NCBI GenBank assembly: GCA_035568175.1
Contig: DATMON010000012.1
Span: 62,001 to 126,000, forward strand
Direction of reading: 5' to 3'
DNA: 64,000 nucleotides
DNA from: AV40 sp035568175
GTDB lineage: Bacteria > Verrucomicrobiota > Verrucomicrobiia > Chthoniobacterales > UBA10450
Part shown: positions 42,216-51,204 of the stretch, piece after piece
Layout of the letters: each line of letters starts with the position of its first letter
Position numbering within the stretch: the first letter of the stretch is position 1
The notes under the pieces: generated by a model
Databases searched by the model: none
Told to the model about the DNA's origin: nothing
Seen by the model: the letters and a program-made list of their open reading frames with translations, nothing else
Made by a program: the position numbers and the translations under genes

Positions 42216-42272
42216 AGGTAGGGGCGATTGACCCCAATCGCCCGCGGGCGGTTCGGTGAACCGCCCCTACCT
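42216..42272. repeat. Double-hairpin palindromic repeat, copy D
   Basis: 57 bp, GATT hairpin first, perfect outer arms. It fills the space between the divergent starts of thrB and the methyltransferase, 10 bp and 18 bp from the two start codons, so it overlaps their promoter regions. Confidence 0.9.
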
Positions 42273-42290
42273 ATTCGACAAAACAAAAGG

Positions 42291-43205
42291 ATGAACAAGA
42301 ACGAATGGATCGATCGCCGGTTGCTGGACGCATTCGAAGCGGAAGGGACCGACGCGCATCGGCTTTGCACGGTCGATAACGGCTGGGCGGAGCGTTTCGG
42401 CCGGGACGTGCTTGTTTCGTTTAGAACGACGGCAGCACAGGATCGTCTCGTTCACGAGCTCAATGCGTGGAGTAAATCGACTGAGTTTCCGATCAGTCGG
42501 GTTTTCGCCCGATTTTTGCCGAGGAAAAATGAAGAGCGCGAGACGCCAAAGCTCGTCATTGGCAACGAAGGTGAAAGTCTGCAAACGGTCGCGACCGAAG
42601 AGCACCTCAAGTTCGGAATCGATTTCGGGGCGGGGTATTCGGTTGGATTATTTGTCGATCAACGAGAAAATCGCCGATTCGTCAGGCAGTCCAAGCCGAA
42701 GCGAGTTTTGAATTGCTTTGCCTACACCTGCTCGTTCTCGGTGGCGGCAGCATCGGTTGGCGCGCAGACGGTGAATGTCGATCTTTCCAAGAAATCGTTG
42801 GAGCGGGGGCGGCAGAATTTTGTCCTCAATTCGCTTTTGACTGAGGGACACCAATTTATTGCCGACGATGTCCGCCCTGTTTTAGGACGTCTGGCGCGAC
42901 GGGGACAAAAATTCGACATCATCATTCTGGATCCGCCGACGTTTTCGCGGACAAAAGGCGGCGACGCATTTCATGTGGAAAAAGATTTCGAGGAGATCGT
43001 TGTTGCGGCGTTGGAGGTAGTCGAGCGCGATGGACGCATTTTGCTTTCGACAAATTGCGAAACGCTGAACGAGCAAGCGCTGGAACGAATGGCGCGTTAC
43101 TGCGTGAAATTATCGCGCAAATCCGGCGGGCTACATCGACAGCCGTCGCCAGTTGATTTTCCGGCCGGAACTGCGGCGAGCACGATTTGGCTGACTTTGC
43201 GTTGA
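42291..43205 (+). CDS. Class I SAM-dependent methyltransferase, RlmI/RlmL-like
   Basis: 304 residues from ATG 42291 (AAAGG just upstream). SAM-binding motif N-C-F-A-Y-T-C-S-F-S-V-A-A-A and acidic V-D-L-S-K-K-S-L; catalytic-type motif I-I-L-D-P-P-T-F-S-R. The fold and the preceding beta domain are those of 23S rRNA m5C/m2G methyltransferases. An N-terminal PUA domain is missing. The exact rRNA target is unknown. Confidence 0.85.
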   Translation: MNKNEWIDRRLLDAFEAEGTDAHRLCTVDNGWAERFGRDVLVSFRTTAAQDRLVHELNAWSKSTEFPISRVFARFLPRKNEERETPKLVIGNEGESLQTVATEEHLKFGIDFGAGYSVGLFVDQRENRRFVRQSKPKRVLNCFAYTCSFSVAAASVGAQTVNVDLSKKSLERGRQNFVLNSLLTEGHQFIADDVRPVLGRLARRGQKFDIIILDPPTFSRTKGGDAFHVEKDFEEIVVAALEVVERDGRILLSTNCETLNEQALERMARYCVKLSRKSGGLHRQPSPVDFPAGTAASTIWLTLR

Positions 43206-43238
43206 CCAAGTGGACTCCGCGGACAATCGTTAATCAAA

Positions 43239-43511
43239 ATGGAACCACGAGGACATGATGATATAGCGGAGCGCGGCCTGCGATATACGCGGGAGCACTT
43301 CGACGAGATAGTTAGCCAGACGGAAGCGTACGTCCGCCAGAATCCGGCGCAGTCGCTTGCTTACGCGATCCTGGCAGGATTTGTTTTAAACCGGTTGGGC
43401 GTCGGAAGAATTGTGCGAGGTATCCTGCGCCTAGTGTTGTTCGCACTGAAACCAGCAATCCTGATTTACGGCGCGACAAAATTATACGAGGCGGCGCAGG
43501 AAGAAGAATAG
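43239..43511 (+). CDS. Small membrane protein, ElaB/YqjD (DUF883)-like
   Basis: 90 residues. A helical start, then the Y-V-R-Q-N-P-A-Q-S-L-A-Y-A-I-L-A-G-F segment (compare R-x-x-P-W-x-x-x-G/A-x-A-A-G in ElaB-type proteins) leading into a C-terminal membrane helix pair (about 43-82). Ribosome- or membrane-associating stress proteins share this layout. Similarity is by pattern only. Confidence 0.6.
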   Translation: MEPRGHDDIAERGLRYTREHFDEIVSQTEAYVRQNPAQSLAYAILAGFVLNRLGVGRIVRGILRLVLFALKPAILIYGATKLYEAAQEEE

Positions 43512-43551
43512 ATCGACTAAACCGCTCCGCGGGCTGCTCGAGTCAATCGCT

Positions 43552-43761
43552 CTACCCTTCCAGGGTGAAGCCGACTTTCAGCGTTACCTGCCAGTGCGCG
43601 ATGTTTCCCTCTTCGAGATAACCGCGGGTCTCGGAAATTTCGAACCAGCGCATGTTGCGGACAGTTTTCTTTGCCCGAGCAAGAGCGTTCTTGACGGCGT
43701 CTTCAATTCCGTTCGGTGAGGAACCGACCAGCTCAATCTTTTTGTAAATATGATCGCTCAT
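43552..43761 (-). CDS. Dodecin
   Basis: 69 residues, M-S-D-H-I-Y-K-K-I-E-L-V-G-S-S and I-E-D-A-V-K-N-A-L-A-R-A, then W-F-E-I-S-E-T-R-G, all dodecin features (the Trp stacks on flavin). Dodecins store or buffer flavin as dodecamers. It is convergent with the preceding gene and divergent from acs. Confidence 0.93.
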   Translation of the reverse strand: MSDHIYKKIELVGSSPNGIEDAVKNALARAKKTVRNMRWFEISETRGYLEEGNIAHWQVTLKVGFTLEG

Positions 43762-43851
43762 AGGTTTATTCTTCCGTTGCGAGCGAGCGAATACAACAAC
43801 GTTTAGGTGCGGCTTGCCCTACAATTGGCTTCGGCCTATTAGAAATTGCCC

Positions 43852-45798
43852 ATGCACGACAACATCGAGTCGCATTTGAAGGAGAAGCGCGTCTTCAAGC
43901 CGTCGAAGGAGTTCGGGCAAAAGGCGAAAATCAAGGACCTCGCGCAATATCAGCGAATGTATCGCGAGTCGATCAAGCAACCGGACAAATTCTGGTCGCG
44001 CGAGGCGAAGGAGCTTTCCTGGCAGAAGCCCTGGCGGAAAGTTTTGCAATGGAAAGCGCCGTTTGCGAAATGGTTTATCGGCGGAAAACTCAATCTTTCC
44101 GAGAACTGTCTGGATCGGCATCTCTCCAGCCACCGCCGGAACAAGGCGGCAATTTTGTGGGAAGGGGAGCCGGGCGAGAAACGCACTCTCACTTATCAGC
44201 AATTGCATCGCGAGGTTTGCCGCTTCGCGAATGTTTTGAAGCGAAACAAAATCGGAAAAGGCGATCGGGTGATCATTTATATGCCGACGACCCCTGAGGT
44301 CGCCATCGCGATGCTCGCGTGCGCCCGGATCGGTGCGGTTCACTCGGTCGTCTTCGGCGGATTTAGCGCGGATTCAATCCGTGACCGAATTCATGACAGC
44401 GGCGCGATCGCGCTCATCACTACAGATGGCAGCTATCGGCGCGGTGGAATTGTTCCGCTCAAGAAAAATGTGGATGACGCGCTTCGTGGCGGGACTTCGG
44501 TAAAACGCGTGATTGTCTTTCAACGCGCACACAATGAAGTCCACATGGAAGAAGGTCGCGACGTGTGGTGGCATCGTGAACTCGAGTACGTGGACGACAA
44601 TTGCCCGCCGGCGGCGCTCGACAGCGAACATCCGCTTTACATTCTTTACACCAGCGGTTCGACTGGGAAACCGAAAGGCATTCTGCACACGACCGGCGGT
44701 TATTTGGTCGGAATCTATTCGACCACGAAATACGTGTTCGACATTCGCGACGAAGATATTTTTTGGTGCACCGCGGACGTCGGTTGGGTGACTGGGCACA
44801 GCTACGTTGTTTATGGTCCGCTCGCGAACGGCGCGACCACATTCATGTATGAAGGCGCGCCGAATTGGCCGGAACCGGACCGATTCTGGCGAATCATCGA
44901 GCAGAACCGCGTCAACATTCTCTACACCGCGCCGACCGCGATTCGCGCTTTTATTCGCTGGGGCGACCAGTGGGTGAAGAAACACGACCTGTCGTCGTTG
45001 CGTCTGCTCGGCACGGTCGGCGAACCGATTAATCCCGAAGCATGGATGTGGTATCAGAAGATGATCGGTGGCGGACGTTGCCCGGTCGTCGACACCTGGT
45101 GGCAAACAGAAACGGGCGCTATCATGATCACACCGTTGCCGGGAGCGATTCCGACAAAACCGGGCAGCGCCACGCTTCCGTTTTTCGGAGTGGACCCGGC
45201 GGTTGTCGATCAGAACGGAAAAGAAGTCGCCGCGAATGTCGGCGGAAAATTAATTATTCGCCGTCCATGGCCATCGATGTTGCGGACGATTTACGGGGAC
45301 AAGGAACGTTATCAAAAACAGTATTGGAGCGAATACAAAGGCAAGTATTTCACCGGCGACGGCGCCCGGCGCGATGAAGACGGCTATTATTGGATCGTTG
45401 GGCGTATCGACGACGTGCTCAATGTTGCCGGACATCGGCTTGGCACGTCGGAGATCGAAAGCGCGCTGGTAAGCCACGTTAAAGTTGCGGAAGCCGCTGT
45501 GGTCGGGAGGCCGGACGAATTGAAGGGACAAAGCGTGGTCGCGTTCGTGACGGTGAAAACCGGAGTCGACGCTTCGAACGATTTGAAGACCGAATTGCGA
45601 AACCACGTTGGCACACACATTGGCGCGATCGCGAAGCCGGACGAAGTGCGCTTCGCCGAAGCCCTCCCAAAAACGCGCAGCGGGAAAATCATGCGCCGAC
45701 TGCTAAAGGAAATCGCAAGCGGCGCAAAGGTTACCGGTGACACCACGACGTTGGAAGATTTCAGCGTGTTGGCAAAACTGGCCGAGTCGGACGAATAA
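43852..45798 (+). CDS. acs: Acetyl-CoA synthetase
   Basis: 648 residues from ATG 43852. Activates acetate to acetyl-CoA via acetyl-AMP. Y-T-S-G-S-T-G-K-P-K-G is the phosphate loop, T-W-W-Q-T-E-T-G the acyl pocket with Trp that limits it to acetate, and P-K-T-R-S-G-K-I-M-R-R carries the C-terminal catalytic Lys, the usual acetylation site. The following secreted gene begins 5 bp downstream. Confidence 0.96.
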   Translation: MHDNIESHLKEKRVFKPSKEFGQKAKIKDLAQYQRMYRESIKQPDKFWSREAKELSWQKPWRKVLQWKAPFAKWFIGGKLNLSENCLDRHLSSHRRNKAAILWEGEPGEKRTLTYQQLHREVCRFANVLKRNKIGKGDRVIIYMPTTPEVAIAMLACARIGAVHSVVFGGFSADSIRDRIHDSGAIALITTDGSYRRGGIVPLKKNVDDALRGGTSVKRVIVFQRAHNEVHMEEGRDVWWHRELEYVDDNCPPAALDSEHPLYILYTSGSTGKPKGILHTTGGYLVGIYSTTKYVFDIRDEDIFWCTADVGWVTGHSYVVYGPLANGATTFMYEGAPNWPEPDRFWRIIEQNRVNILYTAPTAIRAFIRWGDQWVKKHDLSSLRLLGTVGEPINPEAWMWYQKMIGGGRCPVVDTWWQTETGAIMITPLPGAIPTKPGSATLPFFGVDPAVVDQNGKEVAANVGGKLIIRRPWPSMLRTIYGDKERYQKQYWSEYKGKYFTGDGARRDEDGYYWIVGRIDDVLNVAGHRLGTSEIESALVSHVKVAEAAVVGRPDELKGQSVVAFVTVKTGVDASNDLKTELRNHVGTHIGAIAKPDEVRFAEALPKTRSGKIMRRLLKEIASGAKVTGDTTTLEDFSVLAKLAESDE

Positions 45799-45803
45799 AT
45801 CTC

Positions 45804-46271
45804 ATGCTTCAACGAATGCTTTTGCTCAGTTCGATTCTGGTTCTCCAAATCGATGCCGCACTCGCGCAAAAAACCGTCACCGCATTGAAGACCGAAGATA
45901 AGCCGCAGATCGAGGACATTACTGGATATCATTCGACCCAGGACAAGACCAACAATCTGGAACTGCGAGTTTTGGAAGCGGACACGAGCGTCGACGTTGC
46001 CCGCAATCCCGTCGTTCTGTTTTTAGTAATCACAGACAACGGCCCCGGCAACGACGCCCAGACCTATGTTTGGCGCCTGCCGATGGAAGTTTCGGAAGTA
46101 ACCGGCCTGTCCGCGGCGAAATCGCTTTTGAAAATCTCCGCAGTTGTCGATGACGTGATGGATCAAAAGACCGGCCGCTTTCCGACCAGAAAGGAGACGA
46201 TTAACGTCACCTATTCGATGGCGAAGGGAAAATTGAGTAACCGAATCGCGGTCGCGACATCTTCGCCGTAG
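45804..46271 (+). CDS. Secreted hypothetical protein
   Basis: 155 residues with a signal peptide (M-L-L-L-S-S-I-L-V-L-Q-I-D-A-A-L-A). The mature part looks like a beta-rich single domain. No known family recognised. It lies between acs and a large coiled-coil gene, within 10 bp of each. Confidence 0.65.
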   Translation: MLQRMLLLSSILVLQIDAALAQKTVTALKTEDKPQIEDITGYHSTQDKTNNLELRVLEADTSVDVARNPVVLFLVITDNGPGNDAQTYVWRLPMEVSEVTGLSAAKSLLKISAVVDDVMDQKTGRFPTRKETINVTYSMAKGKLSNRIAVATSSP

Positions 46272-46279
46272 ATTCCCGC

Positions 46280-48151
46280 ATGAGTTTTATTCGGACAGGG
46301 CTGCGCGAGATCGGATTGAAAATCCGCCGGCAACGCACGCGCATGATATTGCGGCACGAGAAACGATTGCTGCAAAAAAGCGAAATCGCTCTTGGACGGG
46401 AAGGAACTTCGCAGGCGTCGAATTTTCCGGAACTGCGGAACGAGATCGTGGCCTTGAAGAAACTCGAGCAGGAACAAAAAGAAGTGGCACTGCGGATCGC
46501 GCAAATCGAGGAAGGAATCAAAAAGATCGAGGCGCAGCGGCAAGCGAACGCGAAAGAGCAAAGCGAAGCGATGGCGAAGTTGGAAGCTGAGAAAAAACCA
46601 ATCTTGGAGCGTCGCAACGATGCCAAGCGCGCGGCAGAGTTGTGCGAGCGGGAAGTAAATGCGGTCGAGCGCCGGATTCACGAGAACGACGCTGCCGACC
46701 AGGAGTTGTTGAAGAAATTGTCCGAACTACAGGCGCTGACGCCGCCGCCGGCGGATCTGGAAACGAAAACTGCCGGCATCAGCGCGCGTCGCACGCGCCT
46801 CCCGGAAGAGCGCGCGGAACTGGTCCGCGCCCGACTCGGCAGCACGGACGCTTCCCGGATCGCGAAGGAAAAACTGGCCGCCGCTGACGAAGAACTTTCC
46901 GCGATCGAAAGGAACATTGCGAAAGTGCGCGGCGACTATGAAGCGCGCGACAAAGGTTTCGCGGACAGCATTCGTTCGCAGCAGGACGCAGTTGTCGAAG
47001 CCAAACAGCACCATCAAGTCGTCGAGGAGCGAAAAAATCCGGCGTATCTTAACATTGGGCGCCATCTCGCTTCGCAAGGCATCGCTCCGCCAAATGCGCC
47101 GCATTTGCTCGAGGATGTGCGGAAACGCCGCGTGGCGGTGGATCGACATCAGCAACACAACGACGAGCTCGCGTTGCTCTCCCAGGGCATCGACAAGCAG
47201 GAGCTGCGGCAATTCTATTTCAGCGTTGTTTCGGTGATTGCGCTCCTGGCGATTATTTTGCCGCTGGTCGCGAAATCGCCGCGCAAACGCGAGTGGCTGC
47301 CGCAACAAACCGAGGCAATTCTATCGATCAATACCGAACAATTTGAGCGCGACGATTTGCCAAAACGTTGGCACAAAGAGCAGGCCGATGTCTGGCAGAA
47401 TGTGTGGAATGGATTGATCGGCCCGGCCACGCGCGTGCCGGCGCTCAATCTGTCGCGAGACACGCTTCGGATCACGCGCGCAACAACGAGCTCTGACTCC
47501 GGGACGGTTCGCGAATTTATCTTGATTGAAAACCGGAGCGATGTTTCGCAAATCATCCGCTCGGTTCAAACTGACAAAGAGTTTCACAAACGCACCGTTA
47601 GTGGATTGCCCGTCTGGGAAAAACCTGATCTCGCGCTCGCGCGCGTCGGACCGTCAACACTTGCCGTCGGGAGCTCGAGCGAAGTGGACGAACTGGTCCG
47701 GGTTCGGCTCGGAATCGATCTCGACCTGAAAATTACCGGACAATTGTTTGACCGGTTCCAAGCGTTGGACCGCGAGAGCGCGCTACGCCTGATCTCGCGC
47801 AGCCCGTCCGACTTGCCGCGCATGTTTCACCCGATTTTCGCACCCGAGCTGTTGGAAAACTCGCAGCTCCTCGGCCTCGCGTTGACGCTGCAAAATCCGG
47901 TCAAAGCGCGTTTGTTTCTAAAGATAAGATCTCCCGAATCGGCGTCGGAACTCGCGCGCAATTTGAGCAATGAACCGCAGCGATGGCTGCATTTGCAGGA
48001 CTCCAATCTCGTTCTCTACGCTCAGCCACCGGAAATTACGCGACAAGGGACCAACCTCGAGCTGCATTTCAACGTGCCGGATGAAACGGCGCGCCTTCTC
48101 CTGCAGCGGATCGCCAAGACCGATATCGCCAGCTCGGTCGCTGGCGATTAA
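46280..48151 (+). CDS. Large coiled-coil membrane protein of unknown function
   Basis: 623 residues. Residues about 45-275 are a highly charged, nearly Gly/Pro-free coiled coil (E-Q-E-Q-K-E-V-A-L-R-I-A-Q-I-E). One membrane helix follows at about 313-335 (S-V-I-A-L-L-A-I-I-L-P-L), then a soluble C-terminal domain of 285 residues without motifs known to me. Neighbouring secreted genes suggest a cell-envelope role. Confidence 0.7.
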   Translation: MSFIRTGLREIGLKIRRQRTRMILRHEKRLLQKSEIALGREGTSQASNFPELRNEIVALKKLEQEQKEVALRIAQIEEGIKKIEAQRQANAKEQSEAMAKLEAEKKPILERRNDAKRAAELCEREVNAVERRIHENDAADQELLKKLSELQALTPPPADLETKTAGISARRTRLPEERAELVRARLGSTDASRIAKEKLAAADEELSAIERNIAKVRGDYEARDKGFADSIRSQQDAVVEAKQHHQVVEERKNPAYLNIGRHLASQGIAPPNAPHLLEDVRKRRVAVDRHQQHNDELALLSQGIDKQELRQFYFSVVSVIALLAIILPLVAKSPRKREWLPQQTEAILSINTEQFERDDLPKRWHKEQADVWQNVWNGLIGPATRVPALNLSRDTLRITRATTSSDSGTVREFILIENRSDVSQIIRSVQTDKEFHKRTVSGLPVWEKPDLALARVGPSTLAVGSSSEVDELVRVRLGIDLDLKITGQLFDRFQALDRESALRLISRSPSDLPRMFHPIFAPELLENSQLLGLALTLQNPVKARLFLKIRSPESASELARNLSNEPQRWLHLQDSNLVLYAQPPEITRQGTNLELHFNVPDETARLLLQRIAKTDIASSVAGD

Positions 48152-48211
48152 CTCCGAAAGGGTTCGGGTTGATTGCAGCCCAGGGCAGTTTGCGCTTATA
48201 ATGGCCGCCCA

Positions 48212-48868
48212 ATGTCTCGCTGGCTAAGTTTGACAATCACCTTCGCTGTCGCGATGTCGATCTTGCCGGCATCGCGAGCGGCCACTTTGGAACTGGTCGA
48301 CATCGCAAAGGTCGATCCGACCATCGTAATCGACCTGCGCTACGCGACTGAGCACAATGTGACCGGACACGCGTTGTATCCGTCGGGCACCCGCGCCTTG
48401 ATTTTACCAAGTGTCGCGCAACAGCTCGCCGGCGCCCAAAGTTATCTCAAGCAATTTCGTTACCGGTTGAAAATTTGGGACGCGTACCGGCCGATGGAAG
48501 CGCAGAAGCTGCTCTGGAAATACGCGTCGAAGGACCAATACGTCGCGAATCCGGAAAAAGGTTTTGGCTCGATGCATTCCTACGGTGTGTCAGTGGACGC
48601 CACCTTGGTGGACGACTGGAGCCAGGACGCGAGCATGCCGACGAAATTCGACGAGTTTACGCCACAGGCGATGATGGGTTACACCGGCCGCGATCCACTG
48701 GTGAAACAGCATCTGACTCTTTTGCAGCTGGCGATGGCCCACAACAATTTCTACGGCTTGCGAGTCGAGTGGTGGCACTTCACCACCGCGGATTGGAAAA
48801 AATACGTTCCGTATTGGGAAGACAAACAAATGTCGCAAACGGGCGAAAGTTCGTCGCCAAAAGGTTGA
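48212..48868 (+). CDS. D-alanyl-D-alanine dipeptidase, VanX/DdpX family
   Basis: 218 residues from ATG 48212, with a signal peptide ending near S-R-A-A. Zinc site S-M-H-S-Y-G-V-S-V-D (His122, Asp129) and E-W-W-H-F (Glu186, His189) with Arg93 in D-A-Y-R-P match the VanX/M15D family. The signal peptide suggests export, where it would cut cell-wall-derived D-Ala-D-Ala, rather than the cytoplasmic role of VanX in vancomycin resistance. No vanH/vanA neighbours. Confidence 0.88.
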   Translation: MSRWLSLTITFAVAMSILPASRAATLELVDIAKVDPTIVIDLRYATEHNVTGHALYPSGTRALILPSVAQQLAGAQSYLKQFRYRLKIWDAYRPMEAQKLLWKYASKDQYVANPEKGFGSMHSYGVSVDATLVDDWSQDASMPTKFDEFTPQAMMGYTGRDPLVKQHLTLLQLAMAHNNFYGLRVEWWHFTTADWKKYVPYWEDKQMSQTGESSSPKG

Positions 48869-48902
48869 AACGCGACTTCGCGTTTAAGAATCTGGTGAAG
48901 TC

Positions 48903-49412
48903 ATGATTGACGCGATTCTGCGCGATCTCCGCCAGCCCGAATACATCCACGTCTTGATCAATCCGCTGCCGGTCTACGGCCTGGCAATGGGATTGCTCGG
49001 ATTAATCGTCGCGTTTTTTTTGCGAAGTCGGCGCGCGCAGATCGCAACGCTCATCGTCGTTCTTGTCAGCGCAGCCTCGGCCTGGCCGGTTTATGAGTTT
49101 GGCGAACAAGCATACGACCGTGTTTTGTCGATGGCCGACGAACCCGGGCAAGCATGGCTGGATGAACATCGTGACCGAGGCGAAGATTGCATTTGGTTTT
49201 TCTACGGTTTGGCCTTGTTGAGCGCGGTCGCGCTGGTCGCGCCGCGCAAATGGCCGCGTTCCGCCACGCCATTGGTCCTATCGGTGATTTTGTTGAGCGC
49301 TGTGACTTTGGGATTTGGCGGCTACATCGCTTACGCCGGCGGCAGGATTCGGCACCGCGAGTTTCGCAACGTCCCGCCGCCGCCGAAAAAACCGGAACCA
49401 GAGCAACACTAG
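48903..49412 (+). CDS. Membrane protein, DUF2231-like
   Basis: 169 residues with about four membrane helices. V-L-I-N-P-L-P-V-Y-G-L-A-M-G near the start recalls the DUF2231 opening. The C-terminus is a proline-rich tail. 34 bp after the VanX-like gene. Function unknown. Confidence 0.6.
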   Translation: MIDAILRDLRQPEYIHVLINPLPVYGLAMGLLGLIVAFFLRSRRAQIATLIVVLVSAASAWPVYEFGEQAYDRVLSMADEPGQAWLDEHRDRGEDCIWFFYGLALLSAVALVAPRKWPRSATPLVLSVILLSAVTLGFGGYIAYAGGRIRHREFRNVPPPPKKPEPEQH

Positions 49413-49433
49413 GATAGATTTTAACCGACCGTT

Positions 49434-50858
49434 GTGACCACGGATCTCGAGCGCGCCGAGCAGAACGTCGAAACGCGCAGCGAATCGCTCAAGAAGCCGC
49501 TCGGGCTCTTCGATCTTGTTCTCACCCAAATTCTTTTCGTCGTCGGTTCAACCTGGGTCGGCGCCGCCGCGAAACTCGGACAAGCGCATCTCTTCTTCTG
49601 GTTGCTCGCTATTTTGCTCTTCTACATTCCGCAGGCCGCGGTCGTTATTTATTTGAATCGCCGGATGCCGCTCGAAGGCGGGATTTATCAATGGACGAAG
49701 CTCGGCTTCAACGAGTTCGCCGGGTTTATCGTCGCGTGGAATCTCTGGCTGCTCTCAATCACTGTCATCGCGCTGGGCGGAATGTTTACCACGACGAACA
49801 TTTCTTACGCGATCGGTCCGAGCGCCGCGTGGATGCCGAACAGCAAGTGGTGCGTTTCATTGATCAGCTCGGCGCTCGTCGCCGGTCTTGGCTGGACTTG
49901 TGTGCGCGGTCTATCGTTAGGCAAATGGCTCCACAATATTGGCGCGTTCGCAATGCTCCTGGTTTATGGCGCGCTGATTTGCCTGCCCTTGCTCGGTCTC
50001 GCCCGCGGCGAATTGAAAAGCTATCACCCGCTCCAGCTCGCGCTGCCAACGATGTCGATCTTCTATTGCTTCAACATTTTCAGCAAACTGTCTGTCGGCG
50101 CGCTGAGCGGATTTGAGTACGTCGCCATTCTTGCGGGCGAGACGCGTTCTCCTGCGCGCGACATCGGCCGGTCGGTCTTGATCGCTTCCCCGATCATTGC
50201 GCTTATGTTCATTCTCGGCACAAGTTCGGTCCTGGCGTTCATCGGCAACAATCCAATCGATCTCATCGGGCCGGTGCCGCAAACGTTGCGACTCGGTTTG
50301 CATTCCTTTCCAATAGCCGGCGCGGTCGCTTCGATCGGCATTTTGTTGATGACCACACGCACAATTTCTTCGACCAGCGTTCACGTGACCGGTAGCTCGC
50401 GGTTGCCGATGGTCGCGGGCTGGGACCAACTCTTGCCTGGGTGGTTCTCCCGTTTACATCCGCGCTACAAAACGCCGATCAATTCGATCATCTTTGTCGG
50501 AGCGACCGTGCTCGTAATCGCTATCGCCAGTCAAGTCGGCGCCGGCATCCAGGAAGCGTTTCAATTGGTCGACAATGCCGCCAATGTTTTCTATGGGATC
50601 GTTTACTTCATGATGTTCGCAATTCCGATCTTTGGCGCCGGCGCAATTCGGTCCGGTGCGCCAATTTGGTTGCGTGTCGCCGCGGTCTGCGGCGCGGCGG
50701 TTTCGTTGTCCGCTATCTTTTTTACAGTCTATCCGATCATTGACGTTCCAAGCCCGCTGAGTTTCGCCGTGAAAATTATTGCCGTAACCGCGATCGCGAA
50801 CGCAATCGGTGTGGGCATTTACGCAATCGGAAGCAGACGGCGCGCTGTCAAAACTTGA
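49434..50858 (+). CDS. APC-superfamily amino acid permease
   Basis: 474 residues starting at GTG 49434, with 12 membrane helices. L-F-D-L-V-L-T-Q-I-L-F-V-V-G (first helix), M-P-L-E-G-G-I-Y-Q-W-T-K and G-F-E-Y-V-A-I-L-A-G-E-T-R-S-P are APC-family motifs. Substrate unknown; the last points to transporters of the YjeM/GadC side. Its stop codon begins the following terminator stem. Confidence 0.88.
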   Translation: MTTDLERAEQNVETRSESLKKPLGLFDLVLTQILFVVGSTWVGAAAKLGQAHLFFWLLAILLFYIPQAAVVIYLNRRMPLEGGIYQWTKLGFNEFAGFIVAWNLWLLSITVIALGGMFTTTNISYAIGPSAAWMPNSKWCVSLISSALVAGLGWTCVRGLSLGKWLHNIGAFAMLLVYGALICLPLLGLARGELKSYHPLQLALPTMSIFYCFNIFSKLSVGALSGFEYVAILAGETRSPARDIGRSVLIASPIIALMFILGTSSVLAFIGNNPIDLIGPVPQTLRLGLHSFPIAGAVASIGILLMTTRTISSTSVHVTGSSRLPMVAGWDQLLPGWFSRLHPRYKTPINSIIFVGATVLVIAIASQVGAGIQEAFQLVDNAANVFYGIVYFMMFAIPIFGAGAIRSGAPIWLRVAAVCGAAVSLSAIFFTVYPIIDVPSPLSFAVKIIAVTAIANAIGVGIYAIGSRRRAVKT

Positions 50859-50874
50859 CTGCTTAAAACAGTCA
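50856..50874 (+). terminator. Hairpin at the end of the permease gene
   Basis: TGACTG (50856-50861) pairs with CAGTCA (50869-50874) around 7 nt. The stop codon is within the first arm. It lies between two convergent genes (permease and cutA), so it can serve both. Confidence 0.5.
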
Positions 50875-50877
50875 GGT

Positions 50878-51201
50878 CTAACGAGTGCAACTCTCAGCTA
50901 CCCAGCCCAAGTATTCCGGCAAGCCGCTCGATATCGGGAAGAAGATGATCTCAGGAATTTCGTAGGGATGGAGCGAGCGCAGTTTATCCTGAAACGCCGA
51001 CTGTCGATCTTCGCTTAACTTAAAAAAGACGAGCGTTTCGTTCCCGGTCTCGATCTTATCTTTCCAGCGGTAAATCGATTCGATCGCGGGAAGTATATTT
51101 GCGCAGGCTGCGAATTTTTCGGTGATAAGCTGATTTGAAATTCGCTGCGCAGTCTCGCGATCTGGGAACGTGCTCAGTGCGAGAAGAATTCTTTCCGCCA
51201 T
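50878..51201 (-). CDS. cutA: Divalent-cation tolerance protein CutA
   Basis: 107 residues of the CutA1 family: the T-x-P-D-R-E-T-A-Q-R-I-S start, C-A-N-I-L-P-A-I-E-S-I-Y-R-W-K, L-H-P-Y-E-I-P-E-I. Forms PII-like trimers; a role in metal tolerance is old and not well explained. It starts 3 bp after mnmA in the same direction. Confidence 0.94.
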   Translation of the reverse strand: MAERILLALSTFPDRETAQRISNQLITEKFAACANILPAIESIYRWKDKIETGNETLVFFKLSEDRQSAFQDKLRSLHPYEIPEIIFFPISSGLPEYLGWVAESCTR

Positions 51202-51204
51202 TTG

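Noticed and set aside
35715..42272. Open frames starting inside the palindromic repeats, with the shared peptide I-A-R-G-R-F-G-E-P-P-L-P
   Set aside because: The peptide is just translated repeat DNA (copies A and D in the same frame); downstream ATG codons give proper N-termini.
48212..48868. Vancomycin resistance cluster
   Set aside because: Only a VanX-like dipeptidase with an export signal is present; no VanH, VanA or VanRS neighbours.
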